DNA of 64,000 nt from Streptomyces sp. NBC_01476 (GTDB lineage Bacteria > Actinomycetota > Actinomycetes > Streptomycetales > Streptomycetaceae): assembly GCF_036227265.1 (NCBI RefSeq), contig NZ_CP109446.1:2307501-2371500 (forward strand), written 5' to 3'. This document shows, in pieces, positions 15,474 through 22,941 of this stretch. The position numbers and the translations under genes were made by a program. How positions within the stretch are numbered: position 1 is the stretch's first letter; each line of letters starts with the position of its first letter. The notes under the pieces are model-generated. The model worked only from the letters and a program-made list of their open reading frames with translations. It was not told where the DNA came from and did no database searches.

Positions 15474-15980
15474 ATGAACAGCAACGCCACCCCGAAGGCA
15501 CCGGCCGAGTTCGTCACCACCATGCTGCGGTCCAGCATCGAAGCCGACCTTCTCGTTGCCGAATACATCAACGACGCCCCGCTCCGGCAGGCCGAACAGC
15601 AGGCAGCCGTCAACGGCCTCATCGCCGGCGTCGCCCTGGAGAACCTGCACCGGTTCGCACCCGACGCCGCGAAAGCCGTATCCCAAACCCTCGACAGCAT
15701 CCTCACCGCGGGAGACGTCGGCGGCCCCGCCTACCGGGCAGCGAAGAAGCTCGGCAACGACCCTGACCAGTGGATCGCCGCGTTCAACGAACGGGCGAAC
15801 CTCCGCAAGGAGAAGGCCCGGCAGGCGGACGACCAGAGCGCCCTGTTCGAGCGGACAGTCGCCCGGCACATCACGGACGGGCTGACCTCCGGTGACCAGA
15901 AGGCCGCGGACCTGGCCCGGTCCCTCATCACCGAACTCGAAGCCGCCGGAATCCACCTGGACATCAAGGCGGGTGCGTGA
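15474..15980 (+). CDS. hypothetical protein, paralogous segment to upstream gene
   Basis: A 168-residue helical protein (EFVTTMLRSSIEADLLVAEY). Residues about 124-150 (VARHITDGLTSGDQKAADLA then RSLITEL) repeat the motif of the gene upstream. Good Shine-Dalgarno (AAGGAG). The stop overlaps the next start. Confidence 0.72.
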   Translation: MNSNATPKAPAEFVTTMLRSSIEADLLVAEYINDAPLRQAEQQAAVNGLIAGVALENLHRFAPDAAKAVSQTLDSILTAGDVGGPAYRAAKKLGNDPDQWIAAFNERANLRKEKARQADDQSALFERTVARHITDGLTSGDQKAADLARSLITELEAAGIHLDIKAGA

Positions 15981-16276
15981 TGGAGACCAAGCACGCCTTG
16001 CGCCGGGAGAACGAGCGGCTCACGGACCTGGCCGCTAGCCGGGCCACACGCCTCACTGATGTCACCCGCTACGTCGAGACCCTCACCGCGCAGAAGCGGC
16101 GCCTGCAGGCCCGCCATGACGCCCTGATCGACCTGATTGCCGCGCACGTCACCAACGGCACCCACCGAGACCAGCTACGCGCCGCCGTCACCGACGCCGG
16201 GTTCCGGGCCGAACTGGAGTACGCGCTCCTCGGCATCCCCACCAACACGAGGCCCACCAAGGAGGCCAGCGCATGA
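15980..16276 (+). CDS. coiled-coil protein
   Basis: A 98-residue protein with an N-terminal coiled coil (HALRRENERLTDLAASRATR; ETLTAQKRRLQARHDALIDL) and a short tail with IAAHVTNGTHRDQLRAAVTD that again resembles the HI-x-x-G-[LT] motif of the two preceding proteins. ATG preferred to the GTG one codon upstream. Confidence 0.68.
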   Translation: METKHALRRENERLTDLAASRATRLTDVTRYVETLTAQKRRLQARHDALIDLIAAHVTNGTHRDQLRAAVTDAGFRAELEYALLGIPTNTRPTKEASA

Positions 16277-16659
16277 CCACCCCCTACCGCGTGCTCGTCA
16301 CCGGCTCCCGGGATTGGGACGCACACGGCGTCGTCCGCCGCGCCCTCGACGAGGCGCTCGCCGCCGCCCCCTACGGCCGCCCGGTCGTCATCGTGCACGG
16401 CGACTGCCCCACCGGAGCCGACCTCGTCGCGAAGGTGTGGGCCACCACCTGGTGCGGCGACGAACGCGTCACCGAGGAGCCCCACCCCGCGGCCTGGCAC
16501 CTGCACGGCCGCACCGCTGGGCCCAAGCGCAACGCCGCCATGGTCAGCCGGGGTGCCGACGTCTGCCTGGCCTTCATCAAGGGCGGATCGCGGGGCGCCA
16601 CCCACACCGCCGACCTCGCCGAGAAGGCAGGCATCCCCACCCGGAGGTGGACCGCATGA
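16273..16659 (+). CDS. SLOG-family protein (DUF2493, YspA-like)
   Basis: A 128-residue protein with the Rossmann-like SLOG signature: RVLVTGSRDWDAHGVVRRAL at the N-terminus, VVIVHGDCPTGADLVAKVWA in the middle and AGPKRNAAMVSRGADVCLAF near the end. SLOG proteins bind nucleotide-derived ligands; the DUF2493 branch is widespread in actinophages and its role in infection is unknown. Confidence 0.88.
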   Translation: MTTPYRVLVTGSRDWDAHGVVRRALDEALAAAPYGRPVVIVHGDCPTGADLVAKVWATTWCGDERVTEEPHPAAWHLHGRTAGPKRNAAMVSRGADVCLAFIKGGSRGATHTADLAEKAGIPTRRWTA

Positions 16660-17009
16660 GCACCCCGACCCCGCTGCCGGGCATGCCCGAACCCCCGACA
16701 CCTGCCGCGGTGCAGCGCGCCGAGGACTACGAGGAATGGGTCACGGCCGTGTGGTCCGCGTTCGTGGCCGCTGCCGACTCCGGACAGCCGTTCACCACCA
16801 GCGAGATCCAGCAGCGCCACGACCTGCCCGACCCGCCGAACCCGCAGGCGCAATGGGGCTCGCTGCCCGGTCGCCTGAAAGCCGCAGGGCTCATCGAGGA
16901 GTGGGTTGGCTACGGGAGCGCGAAGAGCAGCCGCATCACCACCCATAAGTCCCGGGTCGCCACGTGGATCGGAATCCCGGCCCACCGCCGAGCGGAGGCC
17001 GCCGCGTGA
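16656..17009 (+). CDS. putative winged-helix protein
   Basis: A 117-residue protein. EDYEEWVTAVWSAFVAAADS, FTTSEIQQRHDLPDPPNPQA and GSLPGRLKAAGLIEEWVGYG followed by SSRITTHKSRVATWIG has the helix-helix-wing layout of small phage winged-helix proteins. Function unknown. Confidence 0.68.
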   Translation: MSTPTPLPGMPEPPTPAAVQRAEDYEEWVTAVWSAFVAAADSGQPFTTSEIQQRHDLPDPPNPQAQWGSLPGRLKAAGLIEEWVGYGSAKSSRITTHKSRVATWIGIPAHRRAEAAA

Positions 17010-17560
17010 ACGCCAACCTGCCACCCGGATGGGAGTCCTTCACCTGGCCCATCGGGTGGCAACCGTCCGCCCCGGAGGCGCTGCGGCAGGTCCGCGCGGG
17101 CGGCCGGGCGCTCCCCGAGCAGTTCTGCCTCGCCATCAGGACGCCCGACATGACCGGCCCCGGCGGGGGCGTCGTCTTCACCTACGAGGTGCGCGACGGC
17201 GCAGTGACGCTCGCCCACATCGGCAGTGTTGGGCAGGAGATCACCGCCCATCTCGCGCAGATTCTGGCCGTCCGCACGCCAGACGAGTGGCAGTGGCATG
17301 CGGTGGCGCAGGTCGCCGCTTTCCGTCCGGTCTCCGCCGCCGAGGCCGTACCCGAGCAGGCCAACAAGCGCTACAAGCTGACCGCCGAACACCTGAAGAA
17401 GGTCGCCGAGGTCTACAGCGAAGCACTCGACTGCGGCGAGCCGCCCACGCGCGCTGTTCAGCGCCACTTCAAGACCGCGCATTCCACGGCGGCGAAGTGG
17501 ATCGGCCACGCGCGCCGAACCGGGCTGCTGCCGAAGATCACGAAGGAGGCCGCCGCGTGA
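17006..17560 (+). CDS. protein with C-terminal HTH (DUF6214-like layout)
   Basis: A 184-residue protein. The N-terminal two thirds is beta-rich (FTYEVRDGAVTLAHIGSVGQ). The C-terminal part (LTAEHLKKVAEVYSEALDCG, PPTRAVQRHFKTAHSTAAKW, IGHARRTGLLP) is a helix-turn-helix of the kind seen in DUF6214 proteins, where short-range growth is read from a repeated AAxxYR...RxxAxxWIxxAR pattern. Probably a DNA-binding regulator; the family match is by layout only. Confidence 0.68.
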   Translation: MNANLPPGWESFTWPIGWQPSAPEALRQVRAGGRALPEQFCLAIRTPDMTGPGGGVVFTYEVRDGAVTLAHIGSVGQEITAHLAQILAVRTPDEWQWHAVAQVAAFRPVSAAEAVPEQANKRYKLTAEHLKKVAEVYSEALDCGEPPTRAVQRHFKTAHSTAAKWIGHARRTGLLPKITKEAAA

Positions 17561-18390
17561 CCACCGCCGTCCGCACCCCACCGCACCACGACACGACCAC
17601 CTGCTACACCGAGTACCGCTGCCGCCTCCCCCAATGCGTCAAGCGGTACAACACCATCAACCAGGCCCGCCTCAAGGCCCGCCGCGAGGGCACCTACACC
17701 ACCTTCGTAGACGCCGAGCCAGCGCGCCGGCACATCCTCCGGCTCCGCAGGGCAGGAATGAGCGCCAACGCCATCGGCGCCGCAGCGGGCCTGACGACCC
17801 AGTCGATCCTCGAATTCGTGCGACCCGCACCCGGCCAGAGCCGAGGACGCCGCCAGCGCACCACCCCCGCCACCGAAGCAAAGATCCTCGCAGTCACGGT
17901 TCAAGACCGCACCACGGGCCGTATCGACGCCACCGCCACCCGGCGCCGTATCCAAGCCCTCGTCGCCATCGGGTGGCCCGTCAACCACGTAGCCCGGCAT
18001 GCGGGCCTGTTCGACGTGAACGCGTTCGTGTTCGCCGAGCGATCCCGGGTCTACATGTCAACGGCGAAAGCCGTCGCCGCCGCCTACGACAAGCTCCGCA
18101 CCCGCAACCCGGAACGGCACGGAGTCACCCCGCAGCACGTCCAGGCCGCCAAGAACCGGGCCGCCAAACAGGGGTGGCCGCCCCCGACGTACTGGGACAA
18201 CCCCGATCATCCGATCGGAGACCGGCACTTCGAGCCGAAGGACCCGGCCGAGATCATCGCGGACGAGGCCCGGTTCCTGATGACCGTCGGCGGCCTCGAC
18301 GCAACGGCCGCCGCGAAGCGCCTGCGCCGCGCCCACAGCTACATCGCCAAAGCCCTCCTCGACTACCCCGAGCGGGAGGTGGCGGCATGA
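17557..18390 (+). CDS. actinophage HTH DNA-binding protein
   Basis: A 277-residue protein. It begins with a Cys/His cluster (HHDTTTCYTEYRCRLPQCVK) typical of actinophage proteins that carry a short zinc-binding element before a helix-turn-helix (VDAEPARRHILRLRRAGMSA then IGAAAGLTTQSILEF). A second HTH-like stretch is at the C-terminus (LDATAAAKRLRRAHSYIAKA). Likely a phage transcription regulator. Confidence 0.75.
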   Translation: MTTAVRTPPHHDTTTCYTEYRCRLPQCVKRYNTINQARLKARREGTYTTFVDAEPARRHILRLRRAGMSANAIGAAAGLTTQSILEFVRPAPGQSRGRRQRTTPATEAKILAVTVQDRTTGRIDATATRRRIQALVAIGWPVNHVARHAGLFDVNAFVFAERSRVYMSTAKAVAAAYDKLRTRNPERHGVTPQHVQAAKNRAAKQGWPPPTYWDNPDHPIGDRHFEPKDPAEIIADEARFLMTVGGLDATAAAKRLRRAHSYIAKALLDYPEREVAA

Positions 18391-18800
18391 ACGCGCCCCG
18401 AATCTACGCCGACACCCTCGAAGAGAAGTGGGCCGCCCGCACCACCCGCACCGAGGGCGGGCACCTGCTGTGGACGGGCTGCCTCTACCTGCGGTTCGAC
18501 AACATCCTCCACAAGCCGGCCCGTGTCGCGTTCACGATCCGCACCGGCCGCGAACCCATCGGGTACGTGCGCCCCGACTGCGGCCTGCGCGGCTGTGTCG
18601 AACCCACCCACGTCGAAGACCAACCCGGCCGGGCCACCACACGGGCCGCACTGCGCGCCGTCAACGGCCTCCCACCCCGACCCCCGGTCTGCGTCCACGG
18701 TCACGACCAGGCCGGTCACGGCCGGTACACCACCGACGGGCGCGCCTACTGCAACACCTGCCTCATCAACTCCCGCACCCGACCCGAGGCGGCGGCATGA
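18387..18800 (+). CDS. HNH_3-like protein, catalytic residues not evident
   Basis: A 137-residue protein. LLWTGCLYLRFDNILHKPAR, VAFTIRTGREPIGYVRPDCG and LRGCVEPTHVED follow the HNH_3 homing-endonuclease layout (WtG, a-HRvaYe, C..CvnP.Hle), but the first catalytic His-Arg is Pro-Ala-Arg here and the central His is missing. A C-terminal Cys/His part (CVHGHDQAGHGRYT, CNTC) could be a zinc finger. It may bind DNA without cutting. The next gene is a paralogue. Confidence 0.7.
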   Translation: MNAPRIYADTLEEKWAARTTRTEGGHLLWTGCLYLRFDNILHKPARVAFTIRTGREPIGYVRPDCGLRGCVEPTHVEDQPGRATTRAALRAVNGLPPRPPVCVHGHDQAGHGRYTTDGRAYCNTCLINSRTRPEAAA

Positions 18801-19405
18801 TCCTTCCCCTGCCCATCCCCACCGACCTCGCCACCCGCTGGCACGCCCGCACCACTCCCACCCACGACGGGCACCTCGAATGGGTCGGCCACAGCGGAAT
18901 CGTCTGGCAACAGAAAACCCTCAGCCAACCCGCCATCGGCTTCGCCCTCCACACCGGCCGCACCCCCATCGGATACGCCCGCCAGGACTGCGGCCACCCC
19001 AAGTGCATCCTCCCCGGACATCTCCTGGACGACCCCGGCCGCTACCAAAACCGCCTCATGCTCCGCACGCTCCGCGGCCTCCCACCCGTCGGGCCGCGCT
19101 GCCGCCGCGACCACGACCAGACCATCGAAGGGCGCCTCGACGGCGACGGCAACGCCTACTGCATCAGATGCGCCCACCCAGGCACCGAAACCCCAGTGAT
19201 CCGGCTCCACGGTGAGCACCGCAAACGGGCCGCTCGCACCCTGCAAGTGCGGTATGAGGCGGGCGCGTCCATCAGGGAACTCATGGCGGAAACCGGCCGC
19301 ACCTACGGGTACGTCCACGACCTCCTGGTCCTGGCCGGCGTCCAGTTCCGGCGCCCCGGCCACCACCCCGAATTCCACACCAGGCGCGGGGCCGGTGCGG
19401 GGTGA
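18797..19405 (+). CDS. HNH_3-like paralogue with C-terminal HTH
   Basis: A 202-residue protein. Residues 1-115 repeat the layout of the upstream gene (WHARTTPTHDGHLEWVGHSG, IGFALHTGRTPIGYARQDCG, CILPGHLLDDPGR) and share the degenerate catalytic positions. Residues about 145-190 (RTLQVRYEAGASIRELMAET, GRTYGYVHDLLVLAGVQFRR) are a helix-turn-helix common in Streptomyces. The tandem pair probably arose by duplication, with gain or loss of the HTH. Confidence 0.72.
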   Translation: MILPLPIPTDLATRWHARTTPTHDGHLEWVGHSGIVWQQKTLSQPAIGFALHTGRTPIGYARQDCGHPKCILPGHLLDDPGRYQNRLMLRTLRGLPPVGPRCRRDHDQTIEGRLDGDGNAYCIRCAHPGTETPVIRLHGEHRKRAARTLQVRYEAGASIRELMAETGRTYGYVHDLLVLAGVQFRRPGHHPEFHTRRGAGAG

Positions 19406-19596
19406 ACAAGGACGTGCAGCAGCTCCTCGACCGCCTGCGTGCCCAGGGCTTCCACGTCCGGTTCGGCGGGTCCGGTCACTACCGGGTCCGCTCCCCGGCC
19501 GGCCGAACCATCAGCCTCGCCGCCACCCCACGCGGCGGCCGAAGAGCCCTCGCCAACATGCGCGCCCAACTGCGGCGCATAGGCGCCCACCTCTAA
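19402..19596 (+). CDS. HicA-like small protein
   Basis: A 64-residue protein with the dsRBD-like HicA pattern: LLDRLRAQGFHVRFGGSGHY (helix then strand with GSGHY at the position of the catalytic GSHH) and a second strand TISLAATP and final helix. HicA toxins cleave mRNA; here the usual GSHH is GSGH so the catalytic His is shifted or lost, and no HicB antitoxin is adjacent. It may be a non-toxic nucleic-acid binder. Confidence 0.65.
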   Translation: MNKDVQQLLDRLRAQGFHVRFGGSGHYRVRSPAGRTISLAATPRGGRRALANMRAQLRRIGAHL

Positions 19597-19613
19597 CCCC
19601 GAAAGGACACCAC

Positions 19614-20057
19614 GTGAAGGCCATCACCATCCGGCAGCCCTACGCGGACGCCATCGTCCAACCGTCACCCCTGCCGAAGCGCATCGAGAACCGTGGCTGG
19701 CCGCTGCCCCCGCGCTACATCGGCGTGCCCGTACTGCTGCACTCCGCGGCCACCACCTACCCCGCAGTCGGACGCCTCGCCATCCACGACATCACCGGCC
19801 ACGACCCCGACGAACAGTGGCCCGGCGTCCGCGGCGCCATCCTCGCGCGCATCACCTTCACCGGCTGCCACTTCGACGGCGACGCCGAATGCGACGAACA
19901 GTGCGCCACCTGGGGCTTCGAGCAGGTCTTCCACTGGCGGATCGCCGACGTCACCGCCCTGCCCGCCCCGGTGCCCGCCAAGGGCGCGCTCAGCTTCTGG
20001 ACCCCAGCCCCCGGAGTCCTCACCGCCGTACAGCAGCAGCTCGGAGTCCCGGCATGA
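19614..20057 (+). CDS. ASCH domain protein
   Basis: A 147-residue protein beginning VKAITIRQPYADAIVQPSPL with KRIENRGW and VPVLLHSAATT, the ASCH/PUA-like signature. ILARITFTGCH and the VFHWRIADVTALPAPVPAKG segment complete the barrel. ASCH proteins bind RNA or modified nucleotides and some cleave RNA; the phage role is unknown. The GTG is preceded by GAAAGGA. Confidence 0.88.
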   Translation: MKAITIRQPYADAIVQPSPLPKRIENRGWPLPPRYIGVPVLLHSAATTYPAVGRLAIHDITGHDPDEQWPGVRGAILARITFTGCHFDGDAECDEQCATWGFEQVFHWRIADVTALPAPVPAKGALSFWTPAPGVLTAVQQQLGVPA

Positions 20058-20395
20058 CCTTCATCGACCCGCCGCAGGAAGTCGGCCGCTGCCAGCACTG
20101 CCAGCAGATCCGCCCGATCTGGCACTACGACCTCCGCCACGACAACGGCGACGAGATCTGGGCCAAGCCCTACCCGCCGTACTGGATGACCACCGGCGCG
20201 TGGCTCTGCGCCAGCGACTGGGACGCAGCAGAAACCTGCCGAGTCCAAGGCCGCGCATTCCACGTCGAGCACGAGCTGGTCGTCTTCGCCGAACACGAAC
20301 CCCGCACCCGCACCTGGGGCCCGGGCGGAGAAGTTCTCACCCCCACACAACGGGACCTCGCCACCTGCAAGGCGATCTACGCCGCCACCACCTGA
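20054..20395 (+). CDS. hypothetical Cys-containing protein
   Basis: A 113-residue protein with an N-terminal CQHCQQIRPIWHYDL zinc-ribbon-like element and further Cys residues (WLCASDWDAAETC). It is the last gene of the overlapping early chain and is followed by two hairpins. Confidence 0.7.
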   Translation: MTFIDPPQEVGRCQHCQQIRPIWHYDLRHDNGDEIWAKPYPPYWMTTGAWLCASDWDAAETCRVQGRAFHVEHELVVFAEHEPRTRTWGPGGEVLTPTQRDLATCKAIYAATT

Positions 20396-20401
20396 CCCGA
20401 C

Positions 20402-20471
20402 GGGCCGCCCCCGCGGGAATCGGGGGCGGCCCCACCACCCATCACAGCACAAAGCCCCGCCACCGCGGGGC
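20402..20471 (+). terminator. tandem hairpins closing the first early operon
   Basis: GGGCCGCCCCCG (20402-20413) pairs with CGGGGGCGGCCC (20421-20432), a 12-bp stem with a 7-base loop, and GCCCCGC/GCGGGGC (20454-20460/20465-20471) follows. Both lie in the 91-base gap before the next gene. No T-run is visible, but actinobacterial terminators often lack one. Confidence 0.6.
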
Positions 20472-20486
20472 CAGGAGGGGGAGCAC

Positions 20487-20675
20487 ATGGACACGAGGCC
20501 CACAGACGGTTCGTGCGGGCACTGGAACGGGGCGAGGTACTGCCGGGCAGAGCAGACCCGGTACTTCACGCCCGGCCACCGGTGCGCCGCTCACAGCCCC
20601 GCCGCGCTCAAAGGCGTGCCAGAACCGCTCGAGAGGAACGGCTGGGGACCAGGCAGTAGGGGGGAAGGGGCATGA
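20487..20675 (+). CDS. small Cys/His protein
   Basis: A 62-residue protein with a strong AGGAGGGGGAG before the ATG. CGHWNGARYCRAEQTRYFTP followed by GHRCAAHSP could hold a zinc ion; such short proteins with a C-x6-C...C-x2-H pattern are frequent in Streptomyces phages. It converges on the RHH gene, whose stop is two bases away. Confidence 0.65.
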   Translation: MDTRPTDGSCGHWNGARYCRAEQTRYFTPGHRCAAHSPAALKGVPEPLERNGWGPGSRGEGA

Positions 20676-20677
20676 GG

Positions 20678-20884
20678 TCAGCCGGAGGAAGGATCGGCGC
20701 GGGCGATGTTCTCGGCGGCACGCTCGTCGCGGAGCCGGCGCTTGTGCGCGGCGATCTCGCGGTTGATGTAGACGCGCAGGTCGGCGGCACGCGACAGGCC
20801 CTTGGCCCTGCACACCACCTCGTAGGCAGCCCAGGTCTCCTCGTCCACACGGACCATGCGGCCGGGCGTTCCCTTCGTCGTCAT
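20678..20884 (-). CDS. ribbon-helix-helix regulator on the opposite strand
   Basis: A 68-residue protein: a short strand (GRMVRVDEETWAAYEVVCRA) and helices (GLSRAADLRVYINREIAAHK) in the RHH/Arc arrangement, with a basic C-terminal tail. It is the only leftward gene between the lysogeny switch and the PIN gene. A short palindrome lies 20 bases upstream, a likely own operator, and a rightward promoter is just beyond it, so it could regulate the replication operon. Confidence 0.75.
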   Translation of the reverse strand: MTTKGTPGRMVRVDEETWAAYEVVCRAKGLSRAADLRVYINREIAAHKRRLRDERAAENIARADPSSG

Positions 20885-20903
20885 GAGGTCAGGGTAGCTG
20901 ACC

Positions 20904-20918
20904 GTGCACTAGCTGCAC
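20904..20918. promoter_or_regulatory. palindromic candidate operator GTGCA-N5-TGCAC
   Basis: GTGCA-CTAGC-TGCAC lies between the RHH start (20884) and the rightward promoter. A 15-base dyad is of the size bound by RHH dimers. Binding by this RHH protein is inferred. Confidence 0.45.
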
Positions 20919-20950
20919 ACCCCGTGCGACCTGGCCGTACTGCGAATGTA

Positions 20951-20979
20951 TTGCGGGTGCCTACACACCCTGCGATAGT
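20951..20979 (+). promoter_or_regulatory. candidate promoter of the replication operon
   Basis: TTGCGG (20951-20956), 17 bases, GATAGT (20974-20979) fit a sigma-70-like promoter facing the HNH and replication genes. The transcript would carry a leader of about 100 bases. Confidence 0.5.
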
Positions 20980-21085
20980 ATGGAGCCGTACCGTTCGCAG
21001 CTCCACCGCGAAGAAAGAGCCTCCCTGAAGGTCTGGTTCCTTGCGCTCAAAAACCCACTGACCAGCACTTTCGAAAGAAGAACCG

Positions 21086-21853
21086 ATGGCCGTCTCCCAG
21101 CGCCTCCGCTACGAGATCCTGCGGCGGGACAACCACGCCTGCCGGTACTGCGGTGCGACCGCACCCGGCGTGAAGCTCAACGTTGACCACGTCATCCCCG
21201 TGGCGCTCGGCGGCAGCGACGCGCCAACCAACCTCGTCACCGCCTGCGCCGCCTGCAACGGCGGCAAGACCAGCAGCATGCCCAACGCCACGCCGGTGGC
21301 CGACGTGGATCAGGAGACGTTCCGGCGGGCCGCTCACCTGAAGAACGAGGCGGAGCAGCGCAGGAACGTGACTTTCGTCCACCTGTACTGCACGTGGCGA
21401 TGGTCCTGGGAGCGGGCGGGACGTCTGGTCACCGAACTGGACGAGGACTACTTCACTCTCGAAACCCACAAGCTCCTCGACTGCGGGGCATCCGCCACCG
21501 CCGATCTCACCGAGGCGGCGTTCCTGGCGGGCGCTGACAACGCGATCGACATCTCGTCGTACATCGGACGGATGGTGCGCTCGGCATCAACGCCCGATCC
21601 ACTGGAAGACCATCGGTTCGTGGCCTGCGTGGATGCCATCAACGCATGGGAGCGGGCCTGGGATTCCGTGAGCGACGAAGGACCGCCGCCGGGCGACGCC
21701 GTATGCCAGTTCCTGAACGTGGTCGGGGAAACCTACGACGCCGGAACGGGGTCGGCAACGCTCTTGATCGCGGCTGAATCCGCCGGCCGCGCAATGAGCA
21801 CCGACCTCCGCAAGCACGTCGCCGAACTGGCCTCGACGGGCGGTGCCAACTGA
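21086..21853 (+). CDS. HNH endonuclease
   Basis: A 255-residue protein with an N-terminal HNH/McrA-type domain: C19-x2-C22, the VDHVIPVALGGSDAPTNLV core (D34-H35, N49) and C54-x2-C57 followed by NGGK. The rest (residues 80-255) is helical and unknown; it may give DNA specificity. It opens the operon with the replication initiator, with which it overlaps by one base. It is too far from terminase (13 kb) to be the typical packaging HNH. Confidence 0.9.
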   Translation: MAVSQRLRYEILRRDNHACRYCGATAPGVKLNVDHVIPVALGGSDAPTNLVTACAACNGGKTSSMPNATPVADVDQETFRRAAHLKNEAEQRRNVTFVHLYCTWRWSWERAGRLVTELDEDYFTLETHKLLDCGASATADLTEAAFLAGADNAIDISSYIGRMVRSASTPDPLEDHRFVACVDAINAWERAWDSVSDEGPPPGDAVCQFLNVVGETYDAGTGSATLLIAAESAGRAMSTDLRKHVAELASTGGAN

Positions 21854-22941
21854 TGGCCCGCGGACACGGCCGGATCCTCACGCCCATCTGGGAAGACGCC
21901 GACTTCCTCGCGCTTACACAGCACGAGCAGCGCCTCTACCTGTTCCTCATCAGCCAGCCCAACCTCAACCACGCCGGCCTGCTGCCGATGACCCTCCGCC
22001 GCTGGGCCCGTAAGTCCAGCGACCTGACTGCGGTCGAGCTGGAGAAGCACCTCCTGGCCCTGGCCACCGCCCGGTTCATCGTCATGGACGAGGACACCGA
22101 GGAGCTGCTCATCCGCTCGTTCGTCCGGAACGACGGCGTGTGGAAGCAGCCCAAGGTCATGGGCGCGATGGTCAGCGGCGCCATGGAGATCTCCTCGCCG
22201 CTGCTGCGCCGGGCGCTGCTCGACGAGATGAACCGGGTGCCGCTGGACGAACTCAGCGACGAACCCATGAAGGTCCGGGGCATCGAAGGCCCGTCCATCC
22301 GGCAGCAGGTTGCCGATCACATCGGCGCCCTCCGCAAGGCGTTCGGCAACCCCCATCCCGACCCCACCCGAGGGGGGTACGCACCCCCCTCCGATACCCC
22401 CTCCGCACCCCCCTCCGAAGGGACATGCGAGACCCATGCGGAAGAGGCTCCGACCCCCTCTACGCGTGCGGGCGCGGGCGCGCATGACGCGCGCGCTCCC
22501 CTTCCCCTGTCCCCTGCCACTGTCCCCAGCCACGGAACAGAGGGGGGCGGCGAGGCCGTCGAACAGGCGGAAGCCGCCGCCGGGCTGGCGCAGTCGGGGT
22601 CTTACGACCCCGCCCCTATCGATCTCGACGGCTTCGCTCTCACCGATCCCATGCGCCGTTGGGCCGTGAGCACTTTCGGCGGCGCTCTCAACATCGAGTA
22701 CGAGACCGATCAGTTCGTCTCGCACTTCCGTGCCGACGGCGGCCGACGCCGCAACTGGCCCGAGGAGTGGAAGAAGTGGCTGCGCCGGTCCGCGAAGTTC
22801 GAGTCGGGCCGCCAGCAAAACAGCGGCGGCAACGTCGTCGCCATCCGCGCCTCCGGCCGCCCCCTCCCCGGCACCGACACCACGGTCGCCGGCTGGGACG
22901 CCCTCGCTGCCGAACTCCGTGCGAAGGAGAACCCCGCGTGA
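21853..22941 (+). CDS. replication initiator / DnaD-like winged-helix protein
   Basis: A 362-residue protein. The N-terminus (RILTPIWEDADFLALTQHEQ then RLYLFLISQPNLNHAGLLPM) is the helix-turn-helix of phage replication-organiser proteins common in actinophages. A low-complexity Pro/Ala linker (about 175-250) contains 12-nt DNA repeats, and a C-terminal DnaD/GP17-like part (DQFVSHFRADGGRRRNWPEE then WKKWLRRSA) resembles the tail of phage O and DnaD proteins that load helicase. It probably recognises an origin within or near its own gene. Confidence 0.8.
   Translation: MARGHGRILTPIWEDADFLALTQHEQRLYLFLISQPNLNHAGLLPMTLRRWARKSSDLTAVELEKHLLALATARFIVMDEDTEELLIRSFVRNDGVWKQPKVMGAMVSGAMEISSPLLRRALLDEMNRVPLDELSDEPMKVRGIEGPSIRQQVADHIGALRKAFGNPHPDPTRGGYAPPSDTPSAPPSEGTCETHAEEAPTPSTRAGAGAHDARAPLPLSPATVPSHGTEGGGEAVEQAEAAAGLAQSGSYDPAPIDLDGFALTDPMRRWAVSTFGGALNIEYETDQFVSHFRADGGRRRNWPEEWKKWLRRSAKFESGRQQNSGGNVVAIRASGRPLPGTDTTVAGWDALAAELRAKENPA
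22372..22417 (+). repeat. 12-nt direct repeats in the initiator gene, possible origin
   Basis: CCCCCTCCG occurs at 22385-22393, 22397-22405 and 22409-22417 with exact 12-base periodicity. A GGGGGG/CCCCCC inverted pair (22372-22377/22384-22389) precedes them. They encode the Pro/Ser linker of the initiator. Lambda carries its origin iterons inside gene O, so these are candidate iterons; a plain coding repeat is the alternative. Confidence 0.5.
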
